Source of the DNA: Arthrinium phaeospermum | Lineage: Eukaryota; Ascomycota; Sordariomycetes; Amphisphaeriales; Apiosporaceae | Assembly (NCBI GenBank): GCA_006503535.1 | Contig: QYRS01000009.1 | Span: 2,232,001 to 2,296,000 of the forward strand | DNA: 64,000 bases | Direction: 5' to 3' | Part shown: piece by piece, positions 1 through 10,330 of the stretch | Layout of the letters: each line of letters opens with the position of its first letter | Numbering within the stretch: position 1 is the stretch's first letter | Translations under genes and position numbers: made by a program | The notes under the pieces: model-generated | Seen by the model: the letters and a program-made list of their open reading frames with translations, nothing else | Told to the model about the DNA's origin: nothing | Databases searched by the model: none

Positions 1-364
1 CATCACGTAGGCGTGCTGGTTATACGGGCACTGGGCAGCCCAAGTGCGGCCGGCCCAACCGATCAGCTCGGCTACTTCGTGTCAGTCTTTATTCTTTCCT
101 TTCTGCTTAGTGATGACGATGGAGGAGTTGCTCACCGAAGGCTCCGTAGGCCAGAGCAATAGACGCCCATCGCTTCTTCGTTATGCTCAGCGCAACGTGG
201 TAGGCGTACGCGAAGAAGAAGAGTATGATGAAGGTCACGCCGGCGGCCAGGCTCGGCCGGTAGCCGGCGCTGTAGGGGACGCCGGGAAGCTTGTCGACCC
301 AGCAGTTGTTGGGGTTTCGGATTTGCTCGGGGAGCGAGGCCAGGAATTCTGCTTTGCTGGTCAT
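1..364 (-). CDS. RTA1-like (lipid-translocating exporter family) membrane protein, 5' part
   Basis: This is the N-terminal part of a multi-spanning membrane protein of the fungal RTA1 family, whose members are linked to lipid movement and to resistance to toxic compounds. I place exon 1 at 136..364 (start codon at 364), an intron at 72..135 (GTGAGC donor, CTGAC branch site, TAG acceptor), and exon 2 at 1..71, running off the window. Exon 1 codes 76 residues: the RTA1-type lead-in YRPSLAAGV, then a hydrophobic helix at about residues 41-60. Exon 2 gives ELIGWAGRTW, matching the family's second helix (E-x-IGY-x-GR pattern). Both exons join in frame. An upstream in-frame ATG at 424 is possible, but the one at 364 fits the family better. 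The family assignment is by motif; the substrate is unknown. Confidence 0.8.
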
Positions 365-2136
365 GGTGATGAAAAGAAGCTTCTCTTTGAGCCGCTGTAA
401 GAAATGAAGAATAGAAAGAAGCAAGGAAACAGAATAGAAGGTTTTAGGTAATGTTGACGGAGTGTGTCGATGACTTTATCAGGACTGTCTCTGCGGTGTT
501 TGCTTTACCAATGCAAATAGTCATGAGTAAAAAAGAACAGTTCCTGATGGGATCACCCGGCCTATTTGAACTGTTCGTTTGTCCATGTTACCAGGGCTCC
601 AGATGCCATCCAATACTGCGGCGCGGCTTTGACGTGTGCGGCTCAGCAACAAAAGCTGGAGCCGATCCCTACTATTCTGGCATCAAGGCTGAGCTGTCAG
701 GATGGAGACCTTGTTTCTCTGTGCCGCAGAAAACTCTAATTGCCTACGCGATTGGCTGCCAGGCGATGTCGTGAATGTGAAACGAACGCATTGAGGCCAT
801 GGTTCGCAGTGTCGACTCCATTATGGATCCCTATTGCTATATTCGGCTCTCAGGGGTCCGGGGATAGGCTGGCCAGTCCCACTAATTTTGTGCGGGCGAG
901 TCAGGGTCTTTATGCATTGTGCAGATGCACTGCTTAGATCTTGGGGCGGCGGCAGGTCACAGAAACATGATTCCTGGTCATCCGATGTTTTGAGTATTCA
1001 TCGGGGGCTGGAGTTAGTTGAGCCTCCCAATGCTGGCTACCTGTTAGGGTGGTATCTTGCTGTGAGTACTCCAGTCAGCTTGTACACACAATGGCCCAAG
1101 AGTTTGCCAATTGGAACTCCCTCTGTTGGTAAATCTGGCATAGCTTGTATGCATCATGACTTGGACGAAGCGGTTGGAACTTTCCCCCACGTTCATTTGT
1201 CGGTATTCGGGTCAGCTCTAGGGACGGGCGCCGAGATGAGAAGTCTAATCCAACCACATCTAGAAACGGCACAGCAGATAACATCCCTGTCATCCCTTGC
1301 TCAGACCGATCGATCGCAGGCCGTGTTATCCGGTCTGTCAGCCTTATTCGCCCCGCCCCTCGGACTTCTGCTCGGACTGTCAGCAGACTGGAATTGAATA
1401 TGTCTGCGCCGCCCGTAAGCGTCGCCCACGCCAAGTTCCGTGCCGCAGACGATCCATTAGACGATGGATACAAAGTATGGTGCTAACCATGGGTGGGGCA
1501 TTTTCAAAATTAGAATGGGTCCACTACGAGTGTCACCACCAGCCAGACTGCCCGGCCAGTTTGTTTTGTTAGCCAGGTTTTCAAGGCTTCTGGGGTTTGA
1601 GTGATGACTTCCTTCCTTCTGCTCAGCCATGACGAACCAGATGGGACGCAGAGGAGGGGGATGGGGGACAAAAGCAAGGATCAAATGGGTTGCCTCATCA
1701 TGCCAGTCGCGCAACTAGCATATGTCCTTCTGGAGGAAGAAGAAGAAGTATTGACTGTCTGTCGATACGTCCCTCAGACAGCTTCATAGTTTTGGGCCAC
1801 CTCACTCTCTATTGTTGTCCTTTCCCACATCGAATAGCCCTTTAGATGACTACAAGGGGTTGAATCTAAATGTTGCCATGTTGGCCCATAATCGACACCC
1901 CATTGCCACAGGAACTCCAGACTACAGTATCACATACACTACCTGGTCTATCTCAGTTTTATGGAAAGGGCGTTCCCCATCTTGCCTTGCCTTGTCCATA
2001 AGGCTTGCTCGTCATCACGCCCCCCACAGCAACGAACCATTTCATGCGCAAAGTTTAGATACCGGACCACCCAAGCAAAAGACGGAATCCTCTCTTTCCT
2101 CAGGGCTTGATATACTGAAACAATACCCTTCTCCCT
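365..2136. other. Intergenic, no supported gene
   Basis: This 1.8 kb stretch upstream of the RTA1-like gene contains only reading frames without recognisable domains or splice logic; the longest (834..1397, plus) is not protein-like. It probably includes the promoter of the RTA1-like gene. I see nothing else here. Confidence 0.5.
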
Positions 2137-2216
2137 TGACCGGGCCGGTGTAGCCTAGCGGTAGTATTCTTATCTATATACTTAACGGCAAGAGGGTTCA
2201 ACTCCCTCTGCGGTCA
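2137..2216 (+). ncRNA. tRNA-like Pol III element, copy 1
   Basis: The 80-nt unit looks like a Pol III gene but is not a standard tRNA. It has an A-box match (TAGCCTAGCGG at 2151), a B-box match (GGTTCAACTCC at 2195) and a T run just after it (2218-2223) that could end transcription. It can be drawn as a cloverleaf: TGACCG/CGGTCA acceptor (6 bp), CCG/CGG D-like arm, AGTAT/ATACT anticodon-like arm with a 10-nt loop, and GAGGG/CCCTC T-arm with a normal 7-nt loop. The 10-nt loop, the short acceptor and the D-arm are wrong for a decoding tRNA. A near-identical copy lies at 34647..34726 on the same strand. It could be a tRNA-derived SINE, a tRNA pseudogene or an undescribed small RNA. Confidence 0.45.
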
Positions 2217-2471
2217 CTTTTTTCTTTTCGATCCCCTGTGGTTACTTTCTTTTTGTTTTCCCTAAACCCTGTGTCTCTCTTTTTCAACCCATCATGTTTT
2301 TCGTTCTACCCAACCCCAAAGCCATAACATTGGGACTGGTCAAATGCAGTATTCGTTACCATAATCCATGCGTATCTCTCCCTGCATTTCTTCTGTGGGT
2401 GCACTGTCATCTCAACTACGTAAGAAATGGAAGCGGCGTCTTCATCCAACCACCTGGGCATCGGTGACCGT

Positions 2472-3509
2472 CTAACTTTGTCGCGCGTAATCGGGGATCT
2501 CCTTCACCCAGAGTTCCTCAACCCAATCACCCGCCTGGAAACCGTCGCTTGAACCGCTTAATGCATGACCGTCAGACTTCCCCCAAGCGAACGCGCGCGA
2601 CTGGCTAAGGATGCCCCAGTCGCAGTCCCAGTAGGCCGGGTTCGCCTTGTCCTGGTCCTTCATCCGAATGCTGTATCTGCATTGCGCCGTTTCGGACCGA
2701 AGCTCGACCCAAAACTGCTGCCCGATGCCCAGCGGGGGTCCGCCGTCGGGCGACACAAAGCCCCAGATGTTGTCCGCGATGAACTGTCGAACCCGATCGA
2801 GGCCGCTTTCCTTTGGCGCGCCTCTCCATGCCCGCCCTTCCTTGCTGTGTCCCCAATAGCCCGAAATGCTCAGGGTGCGCAGGTTCAGCCCTCCTCCCCC
2901 ATCAGGGTTGATCTGATCAAGAACGTCGAGCCAGTCCCGTCGCGCCTCTGCAGCGACCTCCCGGTCGACCATGGGAAACAGATGAAACTCCAGCTTTCGA
3001 AGTCTGGGTAAATTCCCCGCGCCGACGGCACGAGTGAGGAACTCTCTGGCTCCATAGAGCTGCGGCACGTTCGCCTTCCGACCCTCTCCTATGATCTTGT
3101 AGAACCCCGCGTTGTCGGGACGGACGATAAGGCGATTCCGCCCAAGGAATACCGTGTGGGCCGCCGCGCTCAAGGCTCTGTTCACGAGGAAGAGCGCCGC
3201 AGGCGGCTCCCAAGCAGTGCCCTTTGCCGCGCCACCGGGCAGGTGGTAGCGGTTGACGGGGTTCCAATAGACTTCGCCCGTGGGCGCAATCAGGTCAGTG
3301 AGCTCCAGTATGTTAAACAAAATCTCGGGCGGCAGGTAGGGCAATCGGCACGCGCCAGAGGAGGTTGCTACGACGGTCGGTGTTCCCTCTGTGCCATGGT
3401 CAGTGGTTGTGCTCTCATCGGGCGGCGGTGCGGAACGTACAGTTTGCCGCGTCGTGCCGGTTTTCTCTGGCGCGCGTGAAGCCATTTTTTCGTTAAATTT
3501 ATGAAGCAA
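2472..3509 (-). CDS. F-box-like domain hypothetical protein
   Basis: Single-exon frame of 345 aa, ending at TAG (2472). After a low-complexity, Thr/Pro-rich N-terminus it carries a short F-box-like motif, LPPEILFNILELTD, at about residues 58-71; such motifs usually bind Skp1 in SCF ubiquitin ligases. The rest resembles the lineage-specific F-box-like proteins common in Pezizomycotina: a hydrophobic LFLVNRALSAAA segment, a LRKLEFHLFP segment and a Trp-rich C-terminus. The start may be Met1 (3509) or Met9 (3485); the latter removes a weak leader. The next plus-strand feature is a decayed RACK1 fragment. The substrate is unknown, and the F-box call is by motif only. Confidence 0.65.
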   Translation of the reverse strand: MLHKFNEKMASRAPEKTGTTRQTVRSAPPPDESTTTDHGTEGTPTVVATSSGACRLPYLPPEILFNILELTDLIAPTGEVYWNPVNRYHLPGGAAKGTAWEPPAALFLVNRALSAAAHTVFLGRNRLIVRPDNAGFYKIIGEGRKANVPQLYGAREFLTRAVGAGNLPRLRKLEFHLFPMVDREVAAEARRDWLDVLDQINPDGGGGLNLRTLSISGYWGHSKEGRAWRGAPKESGLDRVRQFIADNIWGFVSPDGGPPLGIGQQFWVELRSETAQCRYSIRMKDQDKANPAYWDCDWGILSQSRAFAWGKSDGHALSGSSDGFQAGDWVEELWVKEIPDYARQS

Positions 3510-3624
3510 AGAAAGATAGTGAATTTGAAAGCTTTGAAGTCTTGCAGGCCCAGCTTATGTGCTCACTCATGGCTGCCTGGGTTGTGGGGCAGATATAAAA
3601 GTGGAACAGATGTGAGAGGAGAGA

Positions 3625-3950
3625 TCTGATCATTATCAGCCATCTCCTCCGATAGTACTTACGCTCCATTCGCCCTTGAAGATAAGTCCCTCCGTCTCTA
3701 GGAGCTCGCTACCGTCACCGCCAACCGCCGATTTATTGGCCACACCGACGACGTTCTCTCCGTCTCTCTCTCTTACTCGCTCTTCCTCTCCCTCTCTCCC
3801 CCACGAGAGCACCATCAAGCTGTGAAACACCCTCGGTGACTGCAAGCATACCATCACCGACAAGGACCACACTGAGTGGGTTTCTTACGTCCGCTTCTCC
3901 CCACAATCCCCAGAGCCCGGTAATTGTAGATGTCTCCTCCAGTTGCTCAA
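3625..3950 (+). pseudogene. Decayed RACK1/CPC2 (WD40) fragment A
   Basis: Conceptual translation across this stretch recovers the central WD40 blades of RACK1/CPC2 (the ribosome-bound G-beta-like protein): LRL-stop-ELAT near 3690, then RRFIGHTDDVLSVSLS near 3735, TIKL-stop-NTLGDCK near 3811, and [16 protein letters not shown] near 3860. Two stops stand exactly where RACK1 has Trp (TGG to TAG and TGG to TGA), and another (GATAGTAC near 3652) stands where GATGGTGC is expected. All are G-to-A type changes on this strand, as RIP would make. The stretch where RACK1 reads ADNRQIVSGSRDR is CT-rich and frame-damaged. No start or C-terminus is present, so it cannot make RACK1. The functional gene must be elsewhere. 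Confidence 0.75.
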
Positions 3951-4023
3951 GAGCGGGAGACCTAGTCGTCCGCCCGCAGGCTCTTTCAGACCTCCCGAGA
4001 AGACGCTGTCGAAGATTGTCAGT

Positions 4024-4128
4024 CAATCAAGCAAACAACCAACCACTATGCCGAAAGTTGGTTGGAAAAAGCATCATAATGGTTGATTGACGAGAATATC
4101 GACTTACTTGGTTGGTTGATTGATATTC
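4024..4128. repeat. GGTT-rich inverted repeat cluster
   Basis: CAACCAACCA (4036-4045) is repeated inverted as TGGTTGGTTG (4109-4118), with a further GTTGGTTGG between them (4058-4066). GAATATC (4094-4100) and GATATTC (4122-4128) form a second 7-bp stem around the right arm. It could fold as a hairpin in DNA or RNA, but no function can be read from it. Confidence 0.4.
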
Positions 4129-4876
4129 TTGACGTTGTCTGCGTCCATTGCAGGCAAAAGAGTCCGAATCCTTTGGAGCATCTCATTACAACGAATGAAT
4201 CCATACACACCGACATCATGAGCGTTGGTAACCGAGTGCTGCAGACGGAAATAGACCGGCTTCCGATTCGGTAGGCATAGTGGATAGGTATGCAGAATAT
4301 TTCCACTGGGGTAACATGATGTTGAGAATAGTTTCTTCAGAAGAGCCGAGCATGAAGAAATGTACCAGGTCATATTATGTGGTCAACTGCAACAACCAAC
4401 ATTATGCGCCCCCACACGTGATTCGGCGCCAACGGGACCAATCAACTCCGATGCCGTTACATTGACCGGCCACATGGCTGCAGCCTGCCGATCCCCCGGC
4501 TCTGTAAGGATTCGCATGCGGCGCTTTGCCCCAGAGAAGTCACGTTGCCGGAAGCAGCAGGTTTTTCTGGAGACGACCCTGATATTGTCTTCAAGACTGC
4601 TTCGTTTGAAGATGGATGAGTTGATTTGGGGGCGTAGGTGTGTTGAGGTGCAATCCCTGCGGGTGGGCACCGTGTTGGTAGTTGGTTAATGAAATTCGAA
4701 AATGCCTGTATGTGGGCCCGGAGGATCGATCTGACCTGACCACCTCGCCTGCACTGCGCCCCCCAATCTTCAACCAACACCCGACGTTAGTACTTAACTG
4801 TGCCTCTACCCCTCGTCCTCTCGTGAATATTTCCTACCTTTGCACCAAAGACGCGTTTCGTCTGGACGCAAGCACC

Positions 4877-6186
4877 ATGTTTGACGCAGCCATGCACGCG
4901 CAACTTGACAGCCGGTTCATGTCGGCGCCTACCGAAATCCGTCGTGGCATTTACCAGCATCTCATTACCCCCTCCTCCATCCACGTCTTCTTGTCCCCCC
5001 AGGGCCGTCTCCAAGTCTCAACCTGCTTTGAACCCCCTATCAGCCCTCCACTGGGAGGCTGGCACCAATCCGCCCAACAACGCCGCCCTAAAGATGCCGG
5101 CGAAAATGACCCCACGTGGGCTCGTCGTCTAATGAGCTCGTGGGGGCCGCATTGGAAATGCGAAGAGGCATCCCACACCCATGACCTTGACTACATCAGT
5201 ATCCTTCTTTCTGTTTGCAAGAGGATGTGAGCATCAGCACCCCGCTCCCCCTTTTCCAGCTTTCTTCTTACTAACCGTCTCTTTCGCACTTTAGGTTTCT
5301 CGATGTCTGCACCATGGTGCTCGAGCGAGCAACCATCAACGTTACGGACCTGGCCACTCTCGAGCTCTTGAGCCGGACGCCTACGGAGGATGCTCCTAGT
5401 CCAAGCAGCCTCTGGAATCTGGCCAATCATGCGTACCCTGTGATTCATAGACTACATGTCACACTGCGGCTTCCGCTTGCCGTCTATGAAGCGCTGGCAG
5501 GCGTCCAAGACAACCAGCTCGGTTGTGCAGCCCAGCATGCGGGTGAGGACGCGACGGCAGTCGCATGCGCCACATGGGCCCGGGCATGGCCAGCCGTGGC
5601 TCAGCTGCCCCGGCTCCGCAACCTCCACGTTTGGCTGGACCATGATGGCAGTTCATCGTGGTCTCACGTCCGGGAACGCCAGGCCGTGGGTGCCGGTCTC
5701 ATGGATGTCTTGGCAACGCATATACAGGATCGAGCCCGGGCCGAGAACCTGCCCCCGGTGGAAGTCCTCTTCAATCTCCCCAAACTGCATCCAGGCTTGG
5801 CGAGACCGGAAACTCATTATGTGGCCGAGAGCTCCCCGCCACCGTTTTCCATCGAGCGACGCTTTCGTTTAAGCATTCATGGTGAAGTAGGGGCCGACGG
5901 CAGTCTACGAATAAAAGAGGAATCTGACTTCCCCATCACGAGGGTATTGGTCATTGTGTTTAGATACGAAAATGACCCGGAGTCGAATTGCGACGCCGTG
6001 ACTGAAGACGACATACGGGAAGTGGAAGACTACGAGACATTGCTTTGGAAGCGGGGTGACGACGTTAACGAGTACCTTGAAGCCATGTTATCAGCGGACT
6101 ACGAATACCGCGAAACCTATAACCTAGATGAGGAGATCCGTATGAGTAATCTCTGGATACAACTGCAGTCGCAACAAAGAAGATAA
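4877..6186 (+). CDS. F-box-like / DUF7730-type hypothetical protein
   Basis: Two exons, 4877..5226 and 5295..6186, with a 68-nt intron (GTGAGC donor, TTACTAACC branch site, TTTAG acceptor), giving 413 aa. I chose the ATG at 4877 because LDSRFMSAPTEIRRGIYQHL follows within 10 residues; this is the LPxEIRxxIYxxLL-type opening of a large Pezizomycotina family of short F-box-like proteins (DUF7730 type). The intron interrupts SVCKRM-FLDVCTMVLE, the conserved place where such proteins read CKxMYxDV. The rest is an acidic, predicted alpha/beta region (YETLLWKRGDDVNEYLEAML near the end) without a known catalytic motif. An upstream in-frame ATG at 4682 would add 65 non-conserved residues. The gene is flanked by the two RACK1 fragments. 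Function unknown. Confidence 0.7.
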
Positions 6187-6254
6187 ATATCATATCTTTC
6201 AACTCGACCATTAGAGGCTCCCTAGTTCCACTGGCGCAGAACCCCCTGCTTGAG

Positions 6255-6626
<372 letters not shown>

Positions 6627-7108
6627 GTTATGTATATGGGAGCCGGAGGATGCTGTGTCGGCAAGTCAAGCGGCGGCGGCCGTACGGCATCGAACCCTGT
6701 AACGGGCGGGTCGGGTCATGACCCCCGTGTGGCCGGTGTTACCCAAGAGAAGGGAACAGTAGCACACCGCATCAAGGCCGTTACATGCGACAGAGGATCT
6801 CCAGCAACGCCGATGTGTAACACACCAGTGACCCTGCCGGCGTCACTATAAGAGCCCGAGTCTTCCCGTAGTACAAGCGATAGTATGATCCACTTTGTTT
6901 CAGCCAATCAGGACTCTCCAACTCAGCATATGCTATTTCTATTGGCGCATACCTCGAGCCTAATTGATTGGTGGGAAGTGGATCTTGGCACTGGCTAAAA
7001 CAACTCACGAGTCGAAAGGGAAAAGCGAGCTGCTGCTCATCCTTGGTCGATGATGGTATTCGGTTTGCTTTTCGTATTTTCCAGAGCGAAGCTTTCAGCT
7101 CAGTGGTC

Positions 7109-9491
7109 ATGGTGGTTCTGAAAACCATCCGCCGGTCACCTGCGTACCTCTACCTGAAGACGTACTGCCTCTGCGCCCTGGTCACGCTCTTCAAAGCCGC
7201 CCCCGTCACGTCCCAGCTGCCGCATCTGCAGGAGCGGCTCCGGTGGCTGCACGCGCGCCAGCTCAAGACCATCACGCTCAGGAACTGGCGGACGGTACAG
7301 CTGCCGCCGCGAGACCAGTCGCTTCTCGCGTCCGCCGCCCCTATCCCGGGCACCGCGTACCACAGCGGCAGTCTCAGGAGTACTTTACAAAGATGGAGAA
7401 GACGGGCCTGCGACTTCGCCCGGGTCCAAGAACTACTGCGCCGCGACGATAAGGACACCAAGGTCTACCCCGAAATCGGCCGCGACGCCACGGTCCGCCG
7501 CTCCTCGTCCGTGCACCCCGACGAAAAGGAGTTCGTCCGGCTGCGGGCCCTCAAGATCTCGTCCCAGGGCGACGACTCCCTCCGCAACTTCTTGGGTCTG
7601 GACACGGGCGAGACGGTGGACCCCCGCGACGTCCCCCGAATCGCGATGGGGGGCTCGGGTGGGGGGTACCGGGCCATGTACGGCCTCGCCGCCTTCCTGG
7701 CGGAGACCAAGAAGCTCGGCCTCTGGGACTGCATATTCTGGGCGGCGGGCGTCAGTGGCAGCTGCTGGACGCTCGCCGGCTACTACACCATCGCCCGGCA
7801 GGACTTTTCCCGGCTTCGGGACCACTACCTCTCAGTGGCAGAGGAGCGAACGCACCCGCTGAGCCTGCACGCCCTCGACGTCGTCGCCCGCAGCAAGCAG
7901 GGCGTCTATTTCCTGTTGGGCCCCCTGGTCCGCAAAGCGGCTAGCGGTGCTGTCGGGCTGGGCGTTATGGATATTTACGCGACGTTGACGTCGGCCTACC
8001 AGCTGCTCTCGCGGGCCCCCGACGCAGTGGGACTGAGCCGCGCCACGTTTCAGTTCTCGCGGGTGTGGGAGCGCGCGGGGATCGGGCGCGGGCTCGAGCC
8101 CATGCCCCTTCTTGCCGCGGTCCGGAAGGCGCCCAAGGACGCGCCCGGCGTCAAGCCGCATCGGGACTCGTCCCTGAGCAAAGGCCGGCCTCCCAGCCAG
8201 GCCCTGACGCAGCACACTACGCCCGCTTTAGACACGGTGGCCCAGAATGGAAGCGATATCAACAACAACGGCGGTGTTTACCCGAAGGATCTCAAGAAGA
8301 ACATACCAGCGGTCGGCGGCGGCGACGACAGCGCCTTCGCCAAAGGCTTCTTCCAATGGTTCGAGATCTCGCCCCTCGAGGTCGGGAGCCCCGACGTCCA
8401 GGCCTACGTCCCCACCTGGTCCTACGGGCGCCCCTTTGTATCGGGTCGGTCCCTGGCGGGCGCGGGGCGCCGTCCCGAGCAGTCCCTGTCGCTGCTGCTC
8501 GGCCAGTGCACCAGCGCGCCGGCGGGGCCCTTAACGGGCTACATATCGGCGCTGCTGGCGACGCTGCCGCAGGGGACGGCCATGACGCGGATGCTGCTGC
8601 TTTTTAATAAGTATGTCTTGAGGCCGCTGACGCGGAGGGGGTGGCTTTGGGGGAACCCTATTCGGGCGGGGTATGATCCGAACCCCTTTTACGGGTCCGA
8701 TACTGCACAGCCATTGCCGACAGAGCATGATGTACCAGCTTCATCTAATGAGACGGATGAGTCAGAGAGGGTACCAAAGAGAAAATGGGAATCACAAACC
8801 CGACTGCGGCTGATGGACGGCGGCATGTCCAACAACCTCCCCAACCACATTCTGGCCCGCCCCGACCGCAAGGCGGACATCATCGTCGCCTTCGACGCCT
8901 CGTCGGATATGCAGACCCGCCACGCCGAGCAGCGGCTGCATAACTTCGCTGAGGACTGCCACATGAGCCTCGAAGACGTCACCGACACGTTTTATGACCC
9001 AATACCAATGTATGACGATGTGACAGCCAATCAGACGAAAGTAGAAACAGCAGCTAAAACCGAGGCGAAATATCTGCATAGATACGTCAAAGTGTTCAGG
9101 GGCATAAGAGAGCACGGCGGGAAAGAGCTGTACATTGTTTACTGCCCGCTTTTGCCCAACGGCGTAAATCCGGAATTTGATCCATCTGTGAGTTGGTTTG
9201 GTTGACCCGATGACCCCTTGCTTTGGACCCCTACATACTTTCCCCCTCGTTCGCTACTCATTCTCCCGTCCGACTAACGAAACAACTACAACCAAAAAGA
9301 CCGCGCCGTTTTCCACCTCGTACAACCTGGTATGGGAGCCAGAGCAGGTAAAGATGCTGTTCGAGACCGCCGGGGCCAATATCTCGCAGTATGCCATCCA
9401 CGCCATCAAACGTGTCACGCGGCACGTCTACGAGGAGAACAAGAAGCGTCGTATGAGGGTTTGCATCAGCAAGGCGAATGCAATAAGCTGA
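7109..9491 (+). CDS. Cytosolic phospholipase A2-like (PLA2_B / patatin-like) lipase
   Basis: Two exons, 7109..9187 and 9300..9491, with a 112-nt intron (GTGAGT donor, CTAAC branch site, AAG acceptor); about 756 aa. The catalytic layout of the cPLA2/lysophospholipase B fold is clear: a glycine-rich oxyanion loop SGGGYRAMYG at about residues 180-190, the nucleophile elbow GVSGSCW with Ser at about 216, and the catalytic Asp in LMDGGMSNNLPNH at about 570. The expected reaction is release of a fatty acid from phospholipids. Residues 12-30 form a hydrophobic segment that may be a membrane anchor or signal. A long insert (about 330-440) rich in Ser, Thr, Gly and Asn separates the two catalytic halves. 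An in-frame ATG at 6968 would add 47 residues. The substrate preference (phospholipid or lysophospholipid) cannot be told. Confidence 0.85.
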
Positions 9492-10330
9492 GCTCTCGTC
9501 CTCGCAGCTTACTTGGATCTGTCGAAAAAGGGGGGGAGAGCAATTGGCCGGCCCGATATATCCGAGATTGGTGAGCTAGCACCACATTCGTCGTGATTTG
9601 TTACCATTACCAACAAAGGACCTAACAGCCCGAGTTCAGACTAACATCTGGAAAATGAAGCAGGTAGGCAAGTCAAACAAACGAAACCCACAACGCTGAC
9701 CCGATCACCAGGGATAGCTATCTATCGGAAACAAACATTCTAACTATCAAGAGAACTCGATATGTATGTATATGTACTTATTGTAGTTCCCTTCAACAAA
9801 ACCGCCAGACCCCGAATAATTAACTTCACGCCTACCAAGGGAAACAACGTTACCAGAACCCGGCTCTCCTGGCAGCACCGTCGCGACCCCCTATCTGCCA
9901 CGAGCTCCAGCCAAGACCACTCGAAGCCCCATTCTCGGCATTACCAAAGACCCCAACTCCCAGCCCTACCGCAAATATGGGACAGTGAGGCCCCAGAGAC
10001 ACCCCACCAGACGAACGAAACAGCAAACGAATAAGTATGGCTTGATTGCCGTACTGCCGAAAGGAGAAGATCGATGCTGACTCGCGAAGCGAACATGAGT
10101 GAGCCAACGGCAAGTAGATAGGGGGAAAGAGAGCAGATCCTCATTTGGTCCTCTTTCGGATTTAACTCAAATCATCCTCCCCTGCAGAACATAAAGTAGA
10201 CAAGGAGTACTCATATGTACAGAACATGTTCCGGGGGTATCTGTCTGTCTTGCAGCATTCGATTAAAGATTAAAATTCAATACACGCTAATGGCTCTAAT
10301 AACTTTTTGTTCGTTCCGTTTTTTCCTCGT
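9492..10330. other. Intergenic between convergent genes
   Basis: The stretch lies between the 3' ends of the phospholipase and rhodopsin-like genes. No coding signal was seen; it probably holds both 3' UTRs and terminators. Confidence 0.5.

Noticed and set aside
834..1397. 187-aa plus-strand frame
   Set aside because: There is no domain, the composition is unlike a protein, and no splice partners were found.
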